NCBI GenBank assembly: GCA_905221605.1
Contig: CAJNDS010000414.1
Span: 81,118-145,117 of the forward strand
Length of the DNA stretch: 64,000 nucleotides
Reading direction: 5' to 3'
Source of the DNA: Symbiodinium natans
Taxonomy: Eukaryota; Sar; Dinophyceae; Suessiales; Symbiodiniaceae
A program made the position numbers and the translations under genes. Below are positions 56,501-62,500 of the stretch, in pieces (the stretch's first letter is position 1; each line of letters starts with the position of its first letter). The notes below the pieces were generated by a model that was not told the origin of the DNA, made no database searches, and saw only the letters and a program-made list of their open reading frames with translations.

Positions 56501-59500
56501 ATCGAGCCTTTTGTGGCAGAACGGGGTTGAGGGCCGACGGTTCTCGGGTTGTCGGGTTTAGGGTTTAGGGTATAGGGTTTGCGGGTATGAGGGTTGTAGG
56601 TTTCTGTTAGGGTTTATGGCTGAGGGCCGAGGGTTCAGGGAAGAAGGTTCAGGGTTCTTGGTTTCTATTGTCTGGACCCAGGGTTGGAACCTGTGTAGGG
56701 CTGTTAAGAACGCGGCCTGCGCCAAGGATGGCTACTCCCTTCGTGGGGCCTTGCCGGCGCTCTGACTTTATAGCTACGGCCTGTGGAGTTTGCAGGTGCT
56801 TCGGGTTTTTGCGTTGCGGTTTTCGGGTATGAATCAAAGCCCAAACCCCGTAAAGACGAGCATCGCACCACGAGCAGGGTGTCGTTCTCGGCCTTGGCTC
56901 ATTCACCTTCCCTCCCTTCTCGACGCAGGGTTCAGGGTGCACAGTGCGTAGGTGTAGGGTTTTGGGTTCGGGCCCAAGAGCCCAAGCTTGAAGCACAACC
57001 CCCAAAAGATCCGGGCTCTTGGTCCCTAAACCCTAAACCCTAAACCCTAAACCCTAAACCCTAAACCCTAAACCCTAAACCCTAAACCCTAAACCCTAAA
57101 CCCTAAACCCTAAACCCTAAACCCTAAACCCTAAACCCTAACCCCTAAACCCTAAACCCTAAACCCTAAACCCTAAACCCTAAGTAAGGGCTGCGGGGTA
57201 GTTGGGGCATTTTGGGGGGTGCGGCCCACGGATTTGTGTTGTCCCCCCCCACACCTCAAGCCGCAAAACCCAAGCCTGAACCCTGAACCAACTCCAGGTT
57301 GAGTAGAGGGCTTAGGGTTTAGGGCTAGGGTTTAGGGTTTAGGGTTTAGGGTTTAGGGTTTGGGGTTTAAGGTTTAGGGCTGTATGACTTTGGGGTTTAA
57401 GGTGCTATGGCTTAGGAGATCAGTGCTTCGAGGGGTAGTGGGATCTGAGGTCTGCGTGGCACTGCCCTGCCTCTACAACCTCCCCTTCGGCCTGGAGTAT
57501 ACCCACGACTGCGATGGCGCGCTGCCCCTCGGCCTAGCCGATACCCTAAACCCTAAACCCTAAACCCTAAACCCTAAACCCTGAACCCTGAACCCTGAAC
57601 CCTGAACCCTGAACCCTGAACCCGGAACCCTGAAACCCTCAGCTGTCAACCCTCAACCCTCAACCCTCAACCCTTAACCCAAAACCCTAAACCCTAAACC
57701 TTAAACCCCAAAAGGGTGAGGTTCGGACGCTAAGTGGGCGTGGGCTCCTGGTGCGTGAAGTCCGTAGCCCGAAGCCTCTTGCGGGATCGTAGGAAGGGAC
57801 CGAGGGTTTAAGGTTCAGGGTTTAGGGTTTTAGGATTTAGGATTTAGGGTTTTAGGGTTCAGGGTGTTAGGGTGTTACGGTTTGGGGTTTACGGCTTAGG
57901 GTTCAGGGCTTTATGGTTTAGGACTTTAGGGTTTAGGGTTTTGGGGATTTTAGGATTTTTGGGTTTTTAGGACCCTTAGAAAGGGCTCCGCCTTTTGTCA
58001 CTGATATCCTCGCTTTTCTTCACTTTCTTGGGGACTTTGAGATTAGTATTTTGTTGGTTTTAGAGTTTAGGGCTTTGGGCTTGTTTTGTTAAGTTCGTTC
58101 CCTGAGTGCCGCAGCTGAGAGTCCAAGGTTCAGAGATTGCATGGTTCCCAGAACCCTAGCCTTCAAGCCCGAAGCCCCGAGCCTTAAACCCTAAACCCTA
58201 CTCAGGGTTTTTGGCTTCAAAGGGTTTGGGCCCCAGTTTGGGCATATTTTTATTTTTTTTGGGGGGGGGGGGGGGGGGTCCAGGAGTTTAGGGATGGTTC
58301 GGCTCTTCAACATAGGGCCCCGGCAAGGCCTTGGGGATTTGGGTTTAGGGATAAAGGGGTTTAGGGTTTTGGGTTAGGGTTCAGGGGTTTCGGGTAAAGA
58401 CTCGACAGTTCCGGGTGAAACCGGGTCGGGATTAGGGTTCGGTTGGTTCGAGAAATAGGCTCATAGGCAGGATCGCCATTTTGCATTTATGTATGAATCA
58501 ATTCAGGTCAAGAGCTCGCACTCATGGTGGGCTTCCAACAGACCAAAACCACGGAAGCCCTAAACCCAAAACCCAAAACCCAAAACCCAAAACCCAAAAC
58601 CCTAAACCCTAAACCCTAAACCCTAAACCCTAAACCCTCCTCACAGCTCGAGGACGGACACAGCTTGCACAGTCGCCTGTGCCGCAGGCTTTGAGGGCCC
58701 GTCAAACGTCTGGACCTGCCACTGGGCTTAAGGTTTAGGCTTTCGTGCCCCCTTGGCTACCGAGACCCTCGTACCCCATGACTCGCTTGAAATGGCGCAC
58801 GGAGTGATGCTGTTCCACGAGATGAATCCTTTTGGGGGTTTTGGGGTTAGTTTCGTTGGCAGGATTGTTCCCGCGCCGCCCTCAGTAGCAGGAGCTAGGT
58901 GGGGTTTGCCCTGCCCTCACAAAGTAGCGGTAGGCGAAGCTGTAGCGCTACGGAGAAGCAGAGTCTCACTCACCGTCCCTGCGCCCTGCTCGGTTTGGGA
59001 GTGTGTGCAGGGTGCCCCCTTCCCCAGGCCAACCGGATGGATTGCTGAACGGCACTTATCCTTTGTGCCTGGAGGCTTGAAGCCCTAAACCCTGAACCCT
59101 AAACCCGAAGCCCTAAGCCCTAAACCGATTGAGGGCTTCGTGTTTTTTTATGGGATTCTTGAAGGTGGGGGGTTCAAGGGGGGCTATGTAACCCAAGGTT
59201 CCCTTATACTCCCCCACTACTCCCGCAACCCCCCCCAGGAAGGCTCCTTCAGCTTCCCTAAGCATCCCTAGGTACCTACCCCGCATGAATCCCACCCTTA
59301 AGAGCCCTATAAGTTTAGGCTGTTGGGATGGACGTGAGGAAAAGGTGTCGGATCAGGGATGTCGGATAAGGTCATGGAGTGAAGGGTAAGTGGAGATAGC
59401 CCCCCCAGAAAAGGAAACCTGCGGGGGTCCTAATGCTTCGCCCTTAAGCACCTGCCCTAAATCCTAAACCCTAAACCCCAAACCCCGAACCTCAAGCCCC

Positions 59501-62500
59501 GAACCCTAAGCCCGAGCGCCATGCCAGATTACCACAACAGAGACCTCCGTCACCTTCACGACGACCTTCACAGCCGTCGCCTTAGAGCGGCCTCCGTCAG
59601 GAAGAGGCTTAAACTCAAACCCCAAACCCTAAGCCCTAAACCCTAAACCCGAAACTGTAAAGTCGAAAGGTTTAGGGTGTCTCGGGGCTTCGGGTTCTCA
59701 TAGACACCGGCAGCCAATGCATTCGAGGTTCAAGGCCTTGTTCTGAGTTTGCTCCCGAGGCGACGACGTTCACAACTTCTTCCACGACGTTCTGGAATGG
59801 AACTGTCCTACTGAGCGGGTACATCTACCTTGCACCGCCACTGGACGTGTTGTGGGTTCCAGGTTTTAGGGAGGTTTGTGTGTCTGTAGCCTCCAAAACG
59901 CAGAAGCAACAACCACAAGCTTTTGGTCTGCCAAGGGGTTCGCTGTTAAATTTGCCACGCTCTGTCAACGGCCGGCTCGATACAATCTGGGCTTGTTTAC
60001 TGGGGCTGGGGAAGAAATGATCTGGCCCCTAAACCCTAAACCCCCCTAAACCCCTGAACCACCCGAAAACATCCTGAAGAGAAGCTAAGGACTGCCATTG
60101 CCGATGTTTCACCCATGGATCTGCCGTGGCCCCGGTTGGAGTTCAGGATTCGGGGTCTCGTTTTTTTTTGGGGGGGGGGGTTACGTGGTTTGCAGGTTTC
60201 TTGGCTAGAGTTTATGAGGTTTTGCGCGGTTTACAGGGTTTCTCGGGTTTCAGAGGGTTGCTTCTAGGTTCTGTAAGGCTGATTGGGTCCGCCGAGCCCC
60301 CCTAAGGATGGATGGCTTCGTGAACGACTCGCAGGTTTCCGAAGGCCGTGGCGGGAGGGCAGCGCTGCAATGCTGGGTTTGCCAGAGGTCTAGGCCCTCA
60401 GCCCTAAACCCTAAACCCTAAGCCCTAAACCCTAAGCCCTAAACCCTAAACCCTGAACCCTAAACCCTAAACCCTAAACCCTGAACCCTGAACCCTGAAT
60501 GCTGAACCCTGAACCCTGTGGCTTTGAGGTTGGGGTTTAGGGTTTTGGGGTCAAGGGTTTCAGGGTTCAGGGGTTTAGGGGTTCAGGGGTTTAGGGGTAG
60601 AGGGGTTTAGGGGTTCAGGGGTTTAGGGGTTCTGGGTTAGGGGTTTTAAGGTTTGGGGGTTTAGGCTTTAAGGTTTGGGGTTTTTCGCACCTTCTGGGGC
60701 AGAAGTCGGAGGTCTGACCAATGCGCTCGCGTCGCTCCTCAACGTCAGCGCCGTGTCGGCGGATGCTCGGCTCTTGCTGGGGTTCTTCGTAATGAAGTCA
60801 TGAATGCGGGAGAGATTGGGGTCACTTGGATCCAACGAGTGGTTGCTCCGACCTTAAACCCCAAACCCAAAACCCACAACCCTAAACCCTAAACCCTAAA
60901 GCCTAGACCCTAAACCCTAAACCCTAAACCCTAAACCCTAAACCCTAACCCTCAAGCCCTGCAACCCTAAATGCTTTGTTGTCAAGCGAAGGAGGTGGTG
61001 ATCACCTTCAACGAGAGCTTCAACAGCCAGGCTCCATTCCCTGATCCCCAACACCTATGACATCCTAAAGCCCTGAGACGCCGAACCCTAAACCCTAAAC
61101 CCTAAACCCTAAACCCTAAGCCCTAAGCCCTAAACCCTAAACTCAGGGCCTAGGCCGCCCCCCTACAGAGCTCTGGCCTGGCTCTGCCTCAAACCCTCTA
61201 AAACCTCTCCTTTTCTATGCAGCTGAAACCCGTGCTACAAACGAGCCGGGACCCGGCCTCGAACCTTTCCCTTGGCTGAAAGTGGCCATCGGTGACGGAA
61301 AGGTAAAAAAAGTAAGCGATTGTCATGAGTTTAGGCCTAAACCCTAACAGGAACAGGTTTGGGTGGTTTTGCCGCCTCGGACGGCGCGGGGTGGGAGAAA
61401 AATATTAGATGGCCCTCCACAATCGGGCCAGAGCTGCTCTTCGCACCTGACGAGGCATTCGAGCCGCTGCTGCATCCTAACCTTCACAGCATCTACGCCC
61501 TATTACAGCAAACCCTAAACCCTAAACCCTACACCCTAAACCCTAAACCCTTAACCCTAAACCCTAAACCTAAACCCGAAACCCGAAACCCAAAACCCTA
61601 AACCTTATCCCAAAACCCTAAACCCTAAACCCTTTAAGGCGGCCCGTGTTGCCTACACCGCTGACCGCGCCTTTTACACCCAGCAGGTCGCCCGACGCGA
61701 AAAGGTATGGGCTGTTTGCGCTCGAAGACGCGCTTGGGGTTCAGGGGCCCCGGGTTTAGGGGACCCTAGACCCTGAACCCTGCACCCTAACACCTAAACC
61801 TTTGCACCCTACACCCTAAACCCTACCCTACACCCTAAACCCTAAACCATCCTAAACCGTAAGCCCGGTGTCCTACACCGGGTGGGGGTCAAGGGTTCGG
61901 GGCTTAGGGATGCGTTCAGCTTGTCCCCGCCCTTGTTGTGGGGTTGTGAGATGTTATCTCAGCTGGTCCTGAGCCCCTAGAGTTTCTGAATTGCCCGATC
62001 CTGCCAGAGGAGCCCTGTGGAGCTCCCATTTCCAGAGCATGAATCCCGCAAAGTACCCCAGCGGACCCCCAGAGACTGCAAAGCATCGGGTTTATTTTTC
62101 AGCGGACTTAGATGCATTCTCCATTTTTGTTTTTCGTGGCGGGGGGAGGGGGTTTTCCGCCGAGAATTCCTGGACCCACGTTGCAGCTCTTGCAAAGTTG
62201 GTGGCGTTTAGCTCAAATCGTCAAAGGTTAGAATCCTTATATTGATGGGCCTTTTGAAGTGTTGAGTTTTTGAGAAGTTTCCTTGAGCTCTCTTAACTTT
62301 TGTCAAGAATACTTTTTCTCACTACTTCTTCGTAACTCCAGCAGTAGGTCGTGGCTCTTTACTGAGAATCTTCCTCATTCTTGTTTGTCCTCAAGGAGTG
62401 CAGTCGCCCAATGCCCCACAAAACAAAACAGTCTATCAACCACATCTGAAACCTCAAGACTCCAGACTTGGGACCTTCCCCCATCTACTAACAGTCCTCA

